Positions 36,062-44,748 of a stretch of DNA of 64,000 nucleotides are shown here, piece after piece. The stretch comes from Actinoplanes sp. N902-109. Lineage in GTDB: Bacteria; Actinomycetota; Actinomycetes; Mycobacteriales; Micromonosporaceae. The translations under genes were made by a program, and so were the position numbers. The stretch lies in contig NC_021191.1 in NCBI RefSeq assembly GCF_000389965.1, positions 3,101,501 to 3,165,500 on the forward strand, written 5' to 3'. How positions within the stretch are numbered: the first letter of the stretch is position 1; the number at the start of each line of letters is the position of its first letter. The notes beneath the pieces were generated by a model, which ran no database searches, had not been told where the DNA came from, and saw nothing but the letters and a program-made list of their open reading frames with translations.

Positions 36062-36531
36062 TGCACCTGGTGACCTACATCGGCCTCGCCCACCGCACCG
36101 GGCAGACCCTGGCCGACTCGTTGCGCGTCGTCGGGCAGGGGCACGCCCGGCACCCGGACGTGCTGTTCACCTGTCAGGCCCTGGCGAGGATGAGCGACGA
36201 TCACGTCCGGCGACTGACCCCGATCATCGACCGGTACGGCGAACAGGGCCACGGCGACGACGTCGAGGAACCCGAACGGCTGCACGCCGCCGGCCTGGCC
36301 GAGGTCCGCTCCGGACCGGTCGGACTCCTGCGCGACCTGCAGGACCTGCACGTGCTCGGCGCCTTGGCGCAGACCACCTGGACGGTGATCGGCCAGGCCG
36401 CGCAGGGGCTGCGCGACCACGACCTGCTGCGGCTGGCCCGCGACGCCGACGCCGACACCTCGCGGCAGCTCTCGTGGCTCAACACCAGGATGAAAGCCGC
36501 CGCCCCCCAAGCTCTCATCGTGGCGCAGTGA
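36058..36531 (+). CDS. Ferritin-like/hypothetical four-helix protein
   Basis: A 157-residue soluble protein, predicted all-helical (HRTGQTLADSLRVVGQGH, MSDDHVRRLTPIIDRYGEQG, a long C-terminal helix). His and Glu/Asp residues are spaced as in ferritin-like or hemerythrin-like bundles, but I cannot assign a metal site with certainty. It is coupled by ATGA to the molybdoenzyme and by GTGA to the HPP protein, so it is likely a partner of that enzyme, possibly for electron transfer or maturation. Confidence 0.6.
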   Translation: MMHLVTYIGLAHRTGQTLADSLRVVGQGHARHPDVLFTCQALARMSDDHVRRLTPIIDRYGEQGHGDDVEEPERLHAAGLAEVRSGPVGLLRDLQDLHVLGALAQTTWTVIGQAAQGLRDHDLLRLARDADADTSRQLSWLNTRMKAAAPQALIVAQ

Positions 36532-37067
36532 CGGTCATGGCCGACCGGCGCCGCTTCGCGCACGCATTCCTGGGCAGCGCCGTCGCCGTCGCGGTGGCCG
36601 GCACGGTCGCCGCCCTCACCCATCAGCCGTGGCTGTTCCCCAGCCTCGGTCCGGCCGTCATGCTGCACCTGGAAAAACCGCGGTCCCCGGAGTCGTCGCC
36701 CCGCAACACCTTCATCGGGCACGCCGTGGCCCTGCTGGCCGGGTACGCGGCGCTGCGGGCATGCGGGCTGACCGGTCACCCGTCGGCCCTTCAGGAAGGT
36801 GTCACGACACCGCGGATCGCCGCGGCCGCGGGGTCGCTGGCCGTGACGACGCTGGTCCTGCTGCTGCTGAAGGCCTCGCACCCGCCCGCCGGCGCCACCA
36901 CCCTCATCGTCAGCCTGGGCCTGCTGCACACTCCGGCCCAGCTGCTTGTCGCCGCTGCAGCGGTCGTCGTCGTCACTGCCGTCGACTGGGCCTACAACCG
37001 CGTGACCGGCGCCCGGATGCCCTGGTGGTCCGCCGCTGAACCGCGGCCGGCCCGCGACTCCGGATGA
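36528..37067 (+). CDS. HPP family integral membrane protein
   Basis: A 179-residue membrane protein with four to five helices and the defining motif SHPPAGATTLI (HPP at about residue 122). Plant chloroplast HPP proteins have been described as nitrite transporters; the bacterial role is not settled. It starts at GTG 36528 in a GTGA overlap (ATG 36537 is the alternative). Co-expression with a nitrate-reductase-like molybdoenzyme makes nitrite or nitrate handling a reasonable guess. Confidence 0.82.
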   Translation: MTVMADRRRFAHAFLGSAVAVAVAGTVAALTHQPWLFPSLGPAVMLHLEKPRSPESSPRNTFIGHAVALLAGYAALRACGLTGHPSALQEGVTTPRIAAAAGSLAVTTLVLLLLKASHPPAGATTLIVSLGLLHTPAQLLVAAAAVVVVTAVDWAYNRVTGARMPWWSAAEPRPARDSG

Positions 37068-37118
37068 CAGACGCCGAGGGTGCGCGTGGCGTCGCCTCCG
37101 GAGCCCGGGGCTCAGTCG

Positions 37119-37436
37119 TCAGTTGAGCAGCGGGCCGAGACCGGAGCGGCTGAGCTGCTGGTGCACCCGCGGTGCGGCGTGCACGATCTCGACGTCCGCG
37201 TGGTGGGTGGCGGCCTCGTCGTATCCAAGGCGCAAAGCGTTCATGCCCGCGTCGGAGATCGCCGGCACCGCGGTGAGATCGACGACGATGCGCTGGGGCT
37301 CGGTGGCGGCCAGCACCATGGTGAACCGGCCGCGGAGCAGGTCAGCCGCCTCGTCGGACCGGATCTCGCCCTGCGGCTCGATGGCGATCGCCATGGTGGG
37401 CTCGGGCAGTTGATGCGTGTTGATCACGTAGGTCAT
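37119..37436 (-). CDS. STAS domain protein
   Basis: A 105-residue anti-sigma antagonist-like protein. The STAS core appears as IAIEPQGEIRSDEAADLL and IVVDLTAVPAISDAGMNAL, with Ser in ISDAGM at the usual phosphorylation position. ATG 37436 is set by an excellent Shine-Dalgarno (GGAAGGAG) seven bases upstream. A GTCACAG motif lies about 60 bases upstream. It is a further copy besides those at 25256, 39874 and 45078. Confidence 0.85.
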   Translation of the reverse strand: MTYVINTHQLPEPTMAIAIEPQGEIRSDEAADLLRGRFTMVLAATEPQRIVVDLTAVPAISDAGMNALRLGYDEAATHHADVEIVHAAPRVHQQLSRSGLGPLLN

Positions 37437-37752
37437 CGTGTCTCCTTCCGCCGGAGGCCGCGTCGTGCCGCCTGTTCCTCCACTGTTTCCCGCGCCTGTG
37501 ACGATCACCGCGCGGCAGCTGCACATGCGTGTGACAGACCGATGTCATCCGCAGGTGGCATGGACGCGCTCGCGCGCCGCCGTACGTTTTCGGCCGCGCT
37601 GTCGCCCGGAAAGGCGGTGGGCAGGCGCCTGGCCTGACCGGGCGGCGGAGCACGACAGGTCCGGGACGATCGCAGGACAGCGGGTCCCGGATCGTCACAG
37701 GATTGTCGTGGTTTCCGCGGCCCCGCCCGGTGACCATCGAAGGATGGAGCTG
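37437..37752. promoter_or_regulatory. Divergent intergenic region between STAS and NfeD genes
   Basis: This 316-base stretch has no convincing gene. It holds TGACA-N6-TGTCA (37532-37547), an inverted repeat TCCGGGAC/GTCCCGGA (37660-37667 and 37684-37691), and GTCACAG on both flanks (37502-37496 on minus, 37694-37700 on plus), each facing one of the two genes. Confidence 0.4.
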
Positions 37753-38205
37753 ATGGTGTGGATTGTCGTCGCCGTGGTGTTCGCCGTCGCGGAGATCTTC
37801 ACGACCACGCTGTTCCTGCTGATGTTCGCCGCCGGAGCCGTCGCTGCGGCGGGCGCTGCCGGGCTGGGTGCGCCCGTCCCGGCGCAGGCCGGAGTCTTCG
37901 TCGTCGTCTCGGCCCTGACTCTCGCGGGGGTCCGGCCCGCGCTGCATAGGCGGCTGAGCCGGTCGGCCGGGCCCAGCTTCGGCATGGAGCGGATGCGGGG
38001 TGCGTCCGCCGTGGTGGTGGAGCAGGTGGACGCCGGCCACGGCATGGTGCGGGTCGACGGCGAGTTGTGGCAGGCACGCGCGCTCGAGGGCATGGGCACC
38101 AGCGTTCCCGGCGAGCGGGTCCGCATCGTCGACGTCAGCGACGGCACCGCGCTGGTGTGGCCGGCGGCCCTGCCCGGCGGTGCCGCCGATCCCACCCTCG
38201 ATTGA
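37753..38205 (+). CDS. NfeD family protein
   Basis: A 150-residue membrane protein: two N-terminal hydrophobic segments (about residues 1-55), then a soluble OB-fold domain (GASAVVVEQVDAGHGMVRVDGELWQA, the NfeD signature). NfeD proteins are encoded beside stomatin/SPFH genes and act with them at membrane microdomains, as here. ATG 37753 is preferred because AAGGA lies nine bases upstream; ATG 37744 is in frame but has poor spacing. The SPFH gene follows after 46 bases. Confidence 0.88.
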   Translation: MVWIVVAVVFAVAEIFTTTLFLLMFAAGAVAAAGAAGLGAPVPAQAGVFVVVSALTLAGVRPALHRRLSRSAGPSFGMERMRGASAVVVEQVDAGHGMVRVDGELWQARALEGMGTSVPGERVRIVDVSDGTALVWPAALPGGAADPTLD

Positions 38206-38251
38206 CCTTCCTTCCCCACGCGAGCCGCTACCCGCACGAGGTGGTACCAAA

Positions 38252-39340
38252 ATGGACGCAGTTCTCGGCACCGTTGTCGCTGTCATCGCTCTGCTGGTCG
38301 TCATAACCCTCGTCAAAGCCGTCCGGATCGTGCCGCAGCAACGGATGGACGTCGTCGAGCGCCTGGGCCGCTACCGCACCACGCTCGGCCCGGGCCTGAA
38401 CCTGCTGGTCCCGTTTGTCGACGCCGTGCGCAGCAAGGTCGACATGCGCGAGCAGGTCGTCTCGTTCCCGCCGCAGCCGGTGATCACCTCCGACAACCTG
38501 GTTGTCTCGATCGACACGGTGCTGTACTTCCGGGTGGTCGACCCGCAGCGCGCCACGTACGAGATCTCGAACTTCCTGCAGGCCATCGAGCAGTTGACGG
38601 TCACCACGCTGCGTAACGTGATCGGTTCGCTGGACCTGGAGCGGGCGTTGACCAGCCGGGAGGAGATCAACCGGCATCTGTCCAGCGTGCTGGACGAGAC
38701 GACGGGCCGGTGGGGGATCAAGGTGACCCGGGTGGAGATCAAGGCGATCGAGCCGCCGCCGAGCATCCGTGACTCGATGGAGAAGCAGATGCGGGCCGAG
38801 CGGGAGCGCCGGGCGACGATCCTGAATGCCGAGGGGCACAAGCAGGCGCAGATCCTGACTGCCGAGGGTGAGAAGCAGGCGGCGGTGTTGCGTGCCGACG
38901 GTGATCGTCAGTCCCAGATCTTGCAGGCTGAGGGTCAGGCGAAGGCGATCCGGACGGTGTTCGATGCGATCCACACGTCGAATCCGTCGCAGAAGGTGTT
39001 GGCGTATCAGTATCTGCAGTCGTTGCCGCAGATCGCCAACGGCACGGCGAACAAGGTGTGGATGATCCCGACGGAGTTCACCCAGGCGCTCGAGGGCCTG
39101 GGTGGTGCGTTGGGTGGCTTGGCGGGCATGGCCGGTGACGAGCCGTCGGACAAGGTGGACGCGGGCGCGGTGGAGCGGGAGGCGGTCGCGGCGGCGGAGG
39201 CCGCGGCGGCGGAGGCGCGGGCGGTCGGTGCTCAGGTGCGTGAGGCCGAGGCACAGGTGTCGGGCGGCAACGGGCCCGAGGACCTGCCCGCCCTCGAGGG
39301 CGTCCCGCCGGCCTCGGTCGTCGGCACCACCCGGCCCTGA
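38252..39340 (+). CDS. SPFH/band 7 (stomatin-like) membrane protein
   Basis: A 362-residue protein with one N-terminal membrane helix (about residues 4-24), the SPFH domain (VERLGRYRTTLGPGLNLLVPFVD onwards), then a coiled coil with repeated AEGxKQAxIL units (about residues 190-240) and an Ala/Glu-rich C-terminus. It oligomerises at the membrane and is thought to scaffold stress-related protein complexes with NfeD. ATG 38252 starts just before the membrane helix. Confidence 0.92.
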   Translation: MDAVLGTVVAVIALLVVITLVKAVRIVPQQRMDVVERLGRYRTTLGPGLNLLVPFVDAVRSKVDMREQVVSFPPQPVITSDNLVVSIDTVLYFRVVDPQRATYEISNFLQAIEQLTVTTLRNVIGSLDLERALTSREEINRHLSSVLDETTGRWGIKVTRVEIKAIEPPPSIRDSMEKQMRAERERRATILNAEGHKQAQILTAEGEKQAAVLRADGDRQSQILQAEGQAKAIRTVFDAIHTSNPSQKVLAYQYLQSLPQIANGTANKVWMIPTEFTQALEGLGGALGGLAGMAGDEPSDKVDAGAVEREAVAAAEAAAAEARAVGAQVREAEAQVSGGNGPEDLPALEGVPPASVVGTTRP

Positions 39341-39427
39341 CGAACGCATGATGTTGCGCGGAGGACGCGATCCCGTGCTGGCAATGTCGGGCGGCGTTGC
39401 CCGTGGGCGGCCCGACAAGGAGCAGTG

Positions 39428-39715
39428 ATGACCATTTTTCCGTACGGCTTCGGCGACGACCCGGACGACGGGTTCCGGGACGACCCGCACCGGCACGACA
39501 CCGGCCTGGACGACACACTGGTCGAGCTGGTGGCCGACCGGCTGACGGCGGAGGTGTACGTCTTCGGCCGCGAGATGCACGTGTCGGTGCAGAACGGCGT
39601 GGTGATCCTGGAGGGCGGCGTGGCCACGCCGGAGATGCGAGCCGCGGCCGGTCGCCAGGCGTGGGCCACACCCGGCGTCCGCGACGTCTGCAACATGCTC
39701 GTGTCCGACCTCTGA
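39428..39715 (+). CDS. BON domain protein
   Basis: A 95-residue protein. After an Asp/His-rich N-terminus it has a BON fold (LVELVADRLTAEVYVFGREMHVSVQNGVVILEG-type layout), which in other bacteria binds lipids or potassium. AAGGAG precedes ATG 39428 by a few bases. No signal peptide is seen, so it should be cytosolic. It belongs with the surrounding small stress-type proteins. Confidence 0.85.
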   Translation: MTIFPYGFGDDPDDGFRDDPHRHDTGLDDTLVELVADRLTAEVYVFGREMHVSVQNGVVILEGGVATPEMRAAAGRQAWATPGVRDVCNMLVSDL

Positions 39716-39724
39716 CCGTGCTCT

Positions 39725-39782
39725 CGTGACACCTTCATGACGAAAACGCGGTCGGCGTTTCTGCCGTCCGGGGCTCGGTTAC
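39725..39782 (+). promoter_or_regulatory. Upstream region of STAS gene: 11-bp direct repeat and sigma-B-like elements
   Basis: CGTGACACCTTCATGACG (39725-39742) contains TGAC twice, 11 bases apart, and matches 45974-45991 at 15 of 18 positions. Downstream, GTTT (39757-39760) and GGTTAC (39777-39782) are 16 bases apart, resembling a stress-sigma promoter with one -10 mismatch. Confidence 0.35.
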
Positions 39783-39873
39783 TCCTGTTGTGCGACGGTG
39801 CTGACGATGCGGCGCCACCGCACGCTCGATCCTCTTCCCGGGCCCCGGCCCCGGACGATGAACGGAGTGAACG

Positions 39874-40242
39874 ATGCAGATCCTGTGCACGACCCCGCCG
39901 GTTCCCTCGGACGCCCCGGTGACGCTGCTCGCCCTGCACGGCGAGGTGGACCGGGACCGGGCCGAGCTGTTGCGTGACTGCCTGGCCTACGGCGTTCAGC
40001 AGAACACCGACGTGCTGGTCGACCTCGCCGACGTTGCCCTGCTCGACTGTGCCTCGCTGGGCGCGCTCGTGGAGGCCGGCCACCTGGCTGAGCGTCGCGG
40101 GCACCGGCTGTGCCTGACCTCGCCTCGCCCGCTGGTGCGGCGCACGCTGGCGGCCACCGGGCTGGACACCGTCTTCCCGGTGTACCAGGACTGCCGCCGC
40201 GCGCTGGCGGAGCTGACGCCCCGGGTGCCCGTCGCGGCCTGA
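39874..40242 (+). CDS. STAS domain protein
   Basis: A 122-residue anti-sigma antagonist-like protein: LLALHGEVDRDRAELL, VLVDLADVALLDCASLGALVEAG, and a C-terminal helix. The usual phosphorylatable Ser/Thr region reads LDCASLGAL. ATG 39874 is preceded by GGAG-like sequence. It resembles the STAS protein at 45078 (shared VDLADVALLDC/VDCARTRLVD and SPRPLVRRTL/SPLVRAALEVTG patterns), so the two may be duplicates. Confidence 0.85.
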   Translation: MQILCTTPPVPSDAPVTLLALHGEVDRDRAELLRDCLAYGVQQNTDVLVDLADVALLDCASLGALVEAGHLAERRGHRLCLTSPRPLVRRTLAATGLDTVFPVYQDCRRALAELTPRVPVAA

Positions 40243-40354
40243 CGGTGGCTGCCGGGTGGTGTGCGCTGCGGCGCCCTGGTCGTCGGCATGCTGTGGCTCG
40301 GCACCGCCCTGACCGGCGCGACCGACCGCGACACCGGCGCGCGACCGGCAGCGG

Positions 40355-41644
40355 TCAGAAGAACCGCAGATACAGGTAGGGGACGGCCAGCGCCACCGAG
40401 ATGACGGTGACGATCAGGCCGTACTTGGTGAACTCCCAGAAAGTGATCTTGTGGCCGGCGCGTTCGGCGATGCCGAGCACGACGACGTTGGCGGAGGCGC
40501 CGACGGCGGTGGCGTTGCCGCCCAGGTCGGCGCCGATCGCGAGGGCCCACCACAGGACCTGGCCGGGCCCGAGGCCGCCGTTCGCGTCGACGAGGTCGGC
40601 GACGATCGGGCTCATCGTGGCGACGTAGGGGATGTTGTCGACGATGGCCGACAGTCCGGCCGAGGCCCAAAGCAGCAGCATGGTGGCCGGCCAGAGGCGG
40701 TCGGCGGTGGCCTCGGTCGCGGCGTGCGCGAGGGTGTCGATGACGCCGGTGGTCACCAGCCCGCCGACCATCACGAACAGCCCGGCGAAGAAGATCAGCG
40801 TCGGCCACTCGACCTCCCGGGCCACCTCGCCCGCGTCGAGGCGGGACAGCAGGAGCAGCAGCAGCCCGCCGAGCAGCGCCACGACCGAGGGTTCCAGGCC
40901 GAGGACGGTGTGCAGGCCGAAGGCGATCAGCACCGCGCCGAGCACGGACAGGCTGAGCACGACCAGGCGCGGGTCGCGGATGGCGTCGCGTTCGCGCAGG
41001 GACATGACCTGGGCGGTGCGCTCTGGGTCGTACCGGAAGGCTTTGCGGAACATGATCCGGCACAGCAGCACCAGGACGATCAGCACGATGGCGGCGAACG
41101 GTGCGAGCACCGTGAGGAAGTCGTTGAAACTCAGTCCCGAGCGGCTGGCGATGATGATGTTGGGCGGGTCGCCGACCAGGGTGCCGGCGCCGCCGATGTT
41201 CGACGCCAGGACCTCGGCGATCAGGAACGGGACCGGTGGTACGCCGAGCCGTTCGCACACCAGCAGGGTGACCGGAGCGACGAGCAGCACCGTCGTGACG
41301 TTGTCGAGGCCCGCCGACACGACGCCGGTGACCAGCAGCAGGATCACCATGATGGGGAACGGCCGGCCGCGGGCCTTCTTGGCGGCCCAGATCGCCACGA
41401 ACTCGAACAGACCGGTGCGGCGCAGTACCGAGACGATGAGCATCATCCCCATGAGCAGGAAGATGACGTTCCAGTCGATGCCCGAGTCCTCGGAGAAGAA
41501 CGCATGCTCGGCGTCGGTCGCCCCGATCGCCAGCATCAGCGCGGCGCCGCCCACCGCGACGGTGACCCGGTTGATCTTCTCGGTGGCGATCAAGACGTAA
41601 GCGATCACGAAGATGGTGACGGTGATCCAGGACAGGGTGGTCAC
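40355..41644 (-). CDS. ArsB/NhaD-type ion transporter (SLC13-related)
   Basis: A 429-residue membrane protein with about eleven helices. The family signatures are NVTTVLLVAPVTLLVCERLG, then ASNIGGAGTLVGDPPNIIIAS near residue 150, and a second-half repeat IVDNIPYVATMSPI with GADLGGNATAVGASANVV. It may move Na+/H+, arsenite or dicarboxylates; sequence alone does not decide. It is transcribed away from the CBS-domain gene 250 bases upstream. Confidence 0.87.
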   Translation of the reverse strand: MTTLSWITVTIFVIAYVLIATEKINRVTVAVGGAALMLAIGATDAEHAFFSEDSGIDWNVIFLLMGMMLIVSVLRRTGLFEFVAIWAAKKARGRPFPIMVILLLVTGVVSAGLDNVTTVLLVAPVTLLVCERLGVPPVPFLIAEVLASNIGGAGTLVGDPPNIIIASRSGLSFNDFLTVLAPFAAIVLIVLVLLCRIMFRKAFRYDPERTAQVMSLRERDAIRDPRLVVLSLSVLGAVLIAFGLHTVLGLEPSVVALLGGLLLLLLSRLDAGEVAREVEWPTLIFFAGLFVMVGGLVTTGVIDTLAHAATEATADRLWPATMLLLWASAGLSAIVDNIPYVATMSPIVADLVDANGGLGPGQVLWWALAIGADLGGNATAVGASANVVVLGIAERAGHKITFWEFTKYGLIVTVISVALAVPYLYLRFF

Positions 41645-41894
41645 AGGGGAGGCTCCCGGATCTGCGCAGGGGTCATCGTCTCGCCGACCAGGCTTCCCGG
41701 CACACCGCTGCTCAACCTACCAGCGCACTGACCTGCTGGTGCAGTCGGTCACGCTGGTGGACCCCGGGAACCCCGTCGGGGTCCGCGTCGACGCTCTCCT
41801 GCTCGCACAGGCGGCGACAGTGCCGGTTCCGGGCGCCTCCCCACGCGCAGAGTCCGCGGCCTACGGTGGAGGTGAGCAAACCAAGGAGGTCGCT

Positions 41895-42341
41895 GTGCGT
41901 GCAGCTGACATCGCGGTGTCGATGGCCACGGTGGCCGAGGACCTGCCCGCCCGCGAGGCGGCCCGGGTGCTGGCAGGTCAGGACCTGCCCGGCCTGATCG
42001 TCGTCGACGGTAAGGGCCGGCCGGTGACCGTGCTGTCCGGCACGCACGTGCTGCGGATGGCACTGCCGTCCTACTGCCAGGACGATCCGGCGCTGGCCCG
42101 GGTGATCGACGAGGCGGCCGCCGATGTGATCCTCAACGGCATCGGCGACCGTACGGTGGCCGACCTGCTGCCGCGTGAGCGCCGGGAGCTGCCCGCGGTG
42201 AGCCCGCGGGCGACCCTGCTGGAGGTGGCCGCGGTGATGGCCCGCTCGGGCACGCCCCTGGTCGCGGTGGTCGACGAGCACCACGTGATGACCGGCGCCA
42301 TCACCCTCGACGGCCTGCTCGACCACATCCTCGGCACCTGA
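41895..42341 (+). CDS. CBS domain protein
   Basis: A 148-residue protein made of a pair of CBS motifs (VAEDLPAREAARVLAGQDLPGLIVVD and VSPRATLLEVAAVMARSGTPLVAVVDEHH). CBS pairs bind adenosine nucleotides and often gate a transporter or enzyme. GTG 41895 has an ideal AAGGAGG six bases upstream. The divergent ArsB/NhaD-type transporter is a plausible partner. Confidence 0.88.
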   Translation: MRAADIAVSMATVAEDLPAREAARVLAGQDLPGLIVVDGKGRPVTVLSGTHVLRMALPSYCQDDPALARVIDEAAADVILNGIGDRTVADLLPRERRELPAVSPRATLLEVAAVMARSGTPLVAVVDEHHVMTGAITLDGLLDHILGT

Positions 42342-42368
42342 GCCGTGGCGCACGCCGCCGGGCCGTTG

Positions 42369-43199
42369 TCAGCGGCGCCGGTGTGCCGTGGCGGAGGATC
42401 GCCCAAACCCGCGCAGGACGCCGGCGACCTCGCGGGCGCCGGGCCGATCGGCCGGATCCCGCGCGACACACGAGGTGATCAGGTGGCGGATTCGCGGCGG
42501 GGTGCGGATCGGGAGCGCCGGCATCCACCAGGTCTCGCGGGCCTGCCTGACCTCCTCGGCGGTGCGGCCCCGCCAGAAGCGCTTCCCGGCGAGACATTCG
42601 TAGAGCACCAGGCCGAGCGCGTAGACGTCCGTGGCCGGCGAGACGGGTTCCTCGACCAGCTGCTCCGGCGCCTGGTAGGCGGGCGTGCCGCAGGCCCGGC
42701 CCGGCGCGTCGTAGCTGGTCTGCCCGTCGGTCACCGCGCCGCCGAAGTCGACGACTTTCACGCCACCGGCGGTGAGCACGATGTTCTGCGGCTTGATGTC
42801 GCGGTGCACGAGATGGTGCCGGTGCGCGGCGGCGAGGGCCGAGGCGGTGCCTCCGCAGACCGCGGCGGCACTGGCCACGGGCATGCGTCCCCGGGCGGCG
42901 AGGTGCTGGGCGAGCGTACGGCCCTGGGCGTACTCCATGACGATGAAGGGCCGCTCCCGGCCGTCGGCCCGGGTCTCGCCGTAGTCGTAGACCCGGGCGA
43001 CATGGGGATGGCTGACAGCGGCGGCGGCCCGGGCCTCGTGCAGCACCATGGCTTGCGGGGCAGAACCGATGGCGCCCGGATCGGCGAGTTTGATGGCCAC
43101 CTGCCGCTGCAGATGGCTGTCGTAGCCTCGGTGGACGGTAGCGAAGCCGCCGCTGCCGAGCAGCTCCTCGACGCGGTAACGTCCGGCGAGCACGAGCAT
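42369..43199 (-). CDS. Serine/threonine protein kinase (cytosolic, kinase domain only)
   Basis: A 276-residue eukaryotic-like kinase. The Gly loop is GSGGFA, the ATP-binding Lys is in VAIKLAD, the catalytic loop HRDIKPQN and the metal motif DFGG, followed by a GTPAYQAPEQL activation segment. There is no membrane helix or sensor domain. ATG 43199 is set by GGGAGGAG just upstream. A 52-base element upstream is shared with the second kinase. Confidence 0.9.
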   Translation of the reverse strand: MLVLAGRYRVEELLGSGGFATVHRGYDSHLQRQVAIKLADPGAIGSAPQAMVLHEARAAAAVSHPHVARVYDYGETRADGRERPFIVMEYAQGRTLAQHLAARGRMPVASAAAVCGGTASALAAAHRHHLVHRDIKPQNIVLTAGGVKVVDFGGAVTDGQTSYDAPGRACGTPAYQAPEQLVEEPVSPATDVYALGLVLYECLAGKRFWRGRTAEEVRQARETWWMPALPIRTPPRIRHLITSCVARDPADRPGAREVAGVLRGFGRSSATAHRRR

Positions 43200-43286
43200 G
43201 CCCTCTCCTCCCGGCTGTCGTCGCGGTGATGCCGCGGCCGCGCGGGGCGACGGGCGCTCCGCTCCGGCCGGGGCATCGGATCCGAC

Positions 43287-43338
43287 TGTGCCCCGCGTGT
43301 ATGGCACCTGCTCCACAGCACTGTGACGGTCGGGCAAC
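43287..43338 (-). promoter_or_regulatory. Upstream element shared by the two kinase genes (copy 1)
   Basis: This 52-base block matches 44846-44897 at 36 positions with no gaps, and both lie 88-98 bases before a kinase start. On the minus strand it contains CCGTCACAG and, 16 bases later, CCATAC, spaced like -35 and -10 elements. Confidence 0.45.
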
Positions 43339-43362
43339 AAACGCGGCGCCGCCGTGACCGGG

Positions 43363-44748
43363 TCAGGAAGGGCTCGGCGCCGCCGGCGACGGCAGCGCTG
43401 ACGCGCTCCGGGCGGGACGGGCGGAGGCGCTGCCCGGCGGGACGCTGGGGGTGCCGGGCGTCGCGGCCGGCGAGGGGCTTGCCGACGGCGACGCCGAGGC
43501 GCGAGGGCCGGTCGTGGACGGTGACGGAGGGGGGCTGGGCGCCGACGGTGCGGCGCTCGGCCTGCTGGAGGCCGGCAAAGTGCTTGCCGGTGCCGCGCTG
43601 GGCGACGCGCTGGGCCGCGGTGTCCGGGTGGGCGTGGCCGGGGTGCCGGGCTCGGCCACCGCCGGCTTCGCCGGGCCGGGCCGGGTGGTGTGCGGGTGCT
43701 TGCGGACCGGCGCTGTGCTCGTCGTGGCTCGTGTGGTGCCCACCGTCTCCGCCGGGGTGCTGCTGACACCCGTTGCGGGCCGTGCCGGGCTGCCGGGTGC
43801 GACAGCTCCCTGGGCGGCGGCTTCGGTGGTGCTGCCGGGTGACCAGGTCAGAGCGAGCGCGCCGGCGAGCAGAGCACCGGCCGTGGCCGTACCGACCAGC
43901 ACAGCACGCGGTCGCCGTGCCGGCGCGGCGCGCAGCGTCACCGTGGTCGCAGGCCGCGGTGCCCTGGTGCCGGTGGCGTAGCGGCGCAAGACGGCGGCGA
44001 CCTCGGCGGAATCCGGCCGTCGGCCCGGGACCGGGTGCACGCACCGGTCGTGCAGGGCCACCAGGTCCGGCGGGAAGTCCTGCGGGCACGGCAGCGCGGG
44101 CACCGGGCGCAGGCGGCGGGCGGCGAACACCTCGTCGGCCCCGGCGCCGGACCACGGCGGTGTGCCGGTGAGACAGCTGTGCAGCAGCAGGCCCAGGGCG
44201 AAGACGTCCGCGGCCGGGAAGCAGCGCTCGCCGCGCAGCTGTTCCGGCGCCAGATACAGCGGCGTGCCCCAGACCAGGCCCTCGTCGTCGGCGGAGCGCT
44301 GGCCGGCCATGGCGGCGACCCCGAAGTCGACCACCTTGACGCCGGTGGGAGCGAGCATGATGTTGCGTGGCTTGATGTCGCGGTGCACGAGCTGCTGCGC
44401 GTGGGCGGCGGCCAGAGCGTCGGCGACCTGGGCGCACACCGCCGCGGCGTCGGGCAAGGGCAGTGGCCCGCCGCGGTCGAGCCGGTCGGCGAGTGTGTCG
44501 CCGTCGACGAACTCCATCACCAGGAAAGGCGTGGTGGCCACGCCGTAGTCGTAGACGCGGGCGACGTTCGGGTGGTTGAGCTTGGCGGCTGCCCGCGCCT
44601 CGCCGAGCGTGTCGCCGCTCCGGGTCGAGTTGAGCAGCTTGACGGCCACGTGGCGGTGCAGGGTGCGGTCGTACGCACGGTGCACCACGGCGAAGCCGCC
44701 GCGTCCCACGGGTTCCTCCAGCCGGTAGCGGCCTGCCATGATCCGCAC
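43363..44748 (-). CDS. Membrane serine/threonine protein kinase with Ser/Pro/Ala-rich extracellular tail
   Basis: A 461-residue PknB-like kinase. The N-terminal domain has GRGGFA, VAVKLLN, HRDIKPRN, DFG and GTPLYLAPEQL. A basic stretch precedes one membrane helix (VLVGTATAGALLAGALALTW, about residues 288-307). The last 150 residues are a low-complexity Ser/Pro/Ala/Thr tail outside the cell, with no PASTA or other known sensor. GTG 44748 is chosen for GAGGAGG seven bases upstream; ATG 44739 is in frame. The tail may span the cell wall. Confidence 0.9.
   Translation of the reverse strand: MRIMAGRYRLEEPVGRGGFAVVHRAYDRTLHRHVAVKLLNSTRSGDTLGEARAAAKLNHPNVARVYDYGVATTPFLVMEFVDGDTLADRLDRGGPLPLPDAAAVCAQVADALAAAHAQQLVHRDIKPRNIMLAPTGVKVVDFGVAAMAGQRSADDEGLVWGTPLYLAPEQLRGERCFPAADVFALGLLLHSCLTGTPPWSGAGADEVFAARRLRPVPALPCPQDFPPDLVALHDRCVHPVPGRRPDSAEVAAVLRRYATGTRAPRPATTVTLRAAPARRPRAVLVGTATAGALLAGALALTWSPGSTTEAAAQGAVAPGSPARPATGVSSTPAETVGTTRATTSTAPVRKHPHTTRPGPAKPAVAEPGTPATPTRTPRPSASPSAAPASTLPASSRPSAAPSAPSPPPSPSTTGPRASASPSASPSPAATPGTPSVPPGSASARPARSASALPSPAAPSPS

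Noticed and set aside
37660..37691. DosR/DevR-type dormancy box upstream of NfeD
   Set aside because: The GGGAC and GTCCC halves are separated by 16-18 bases rather than forming the compact 20-bp box, so the match is not convincing.
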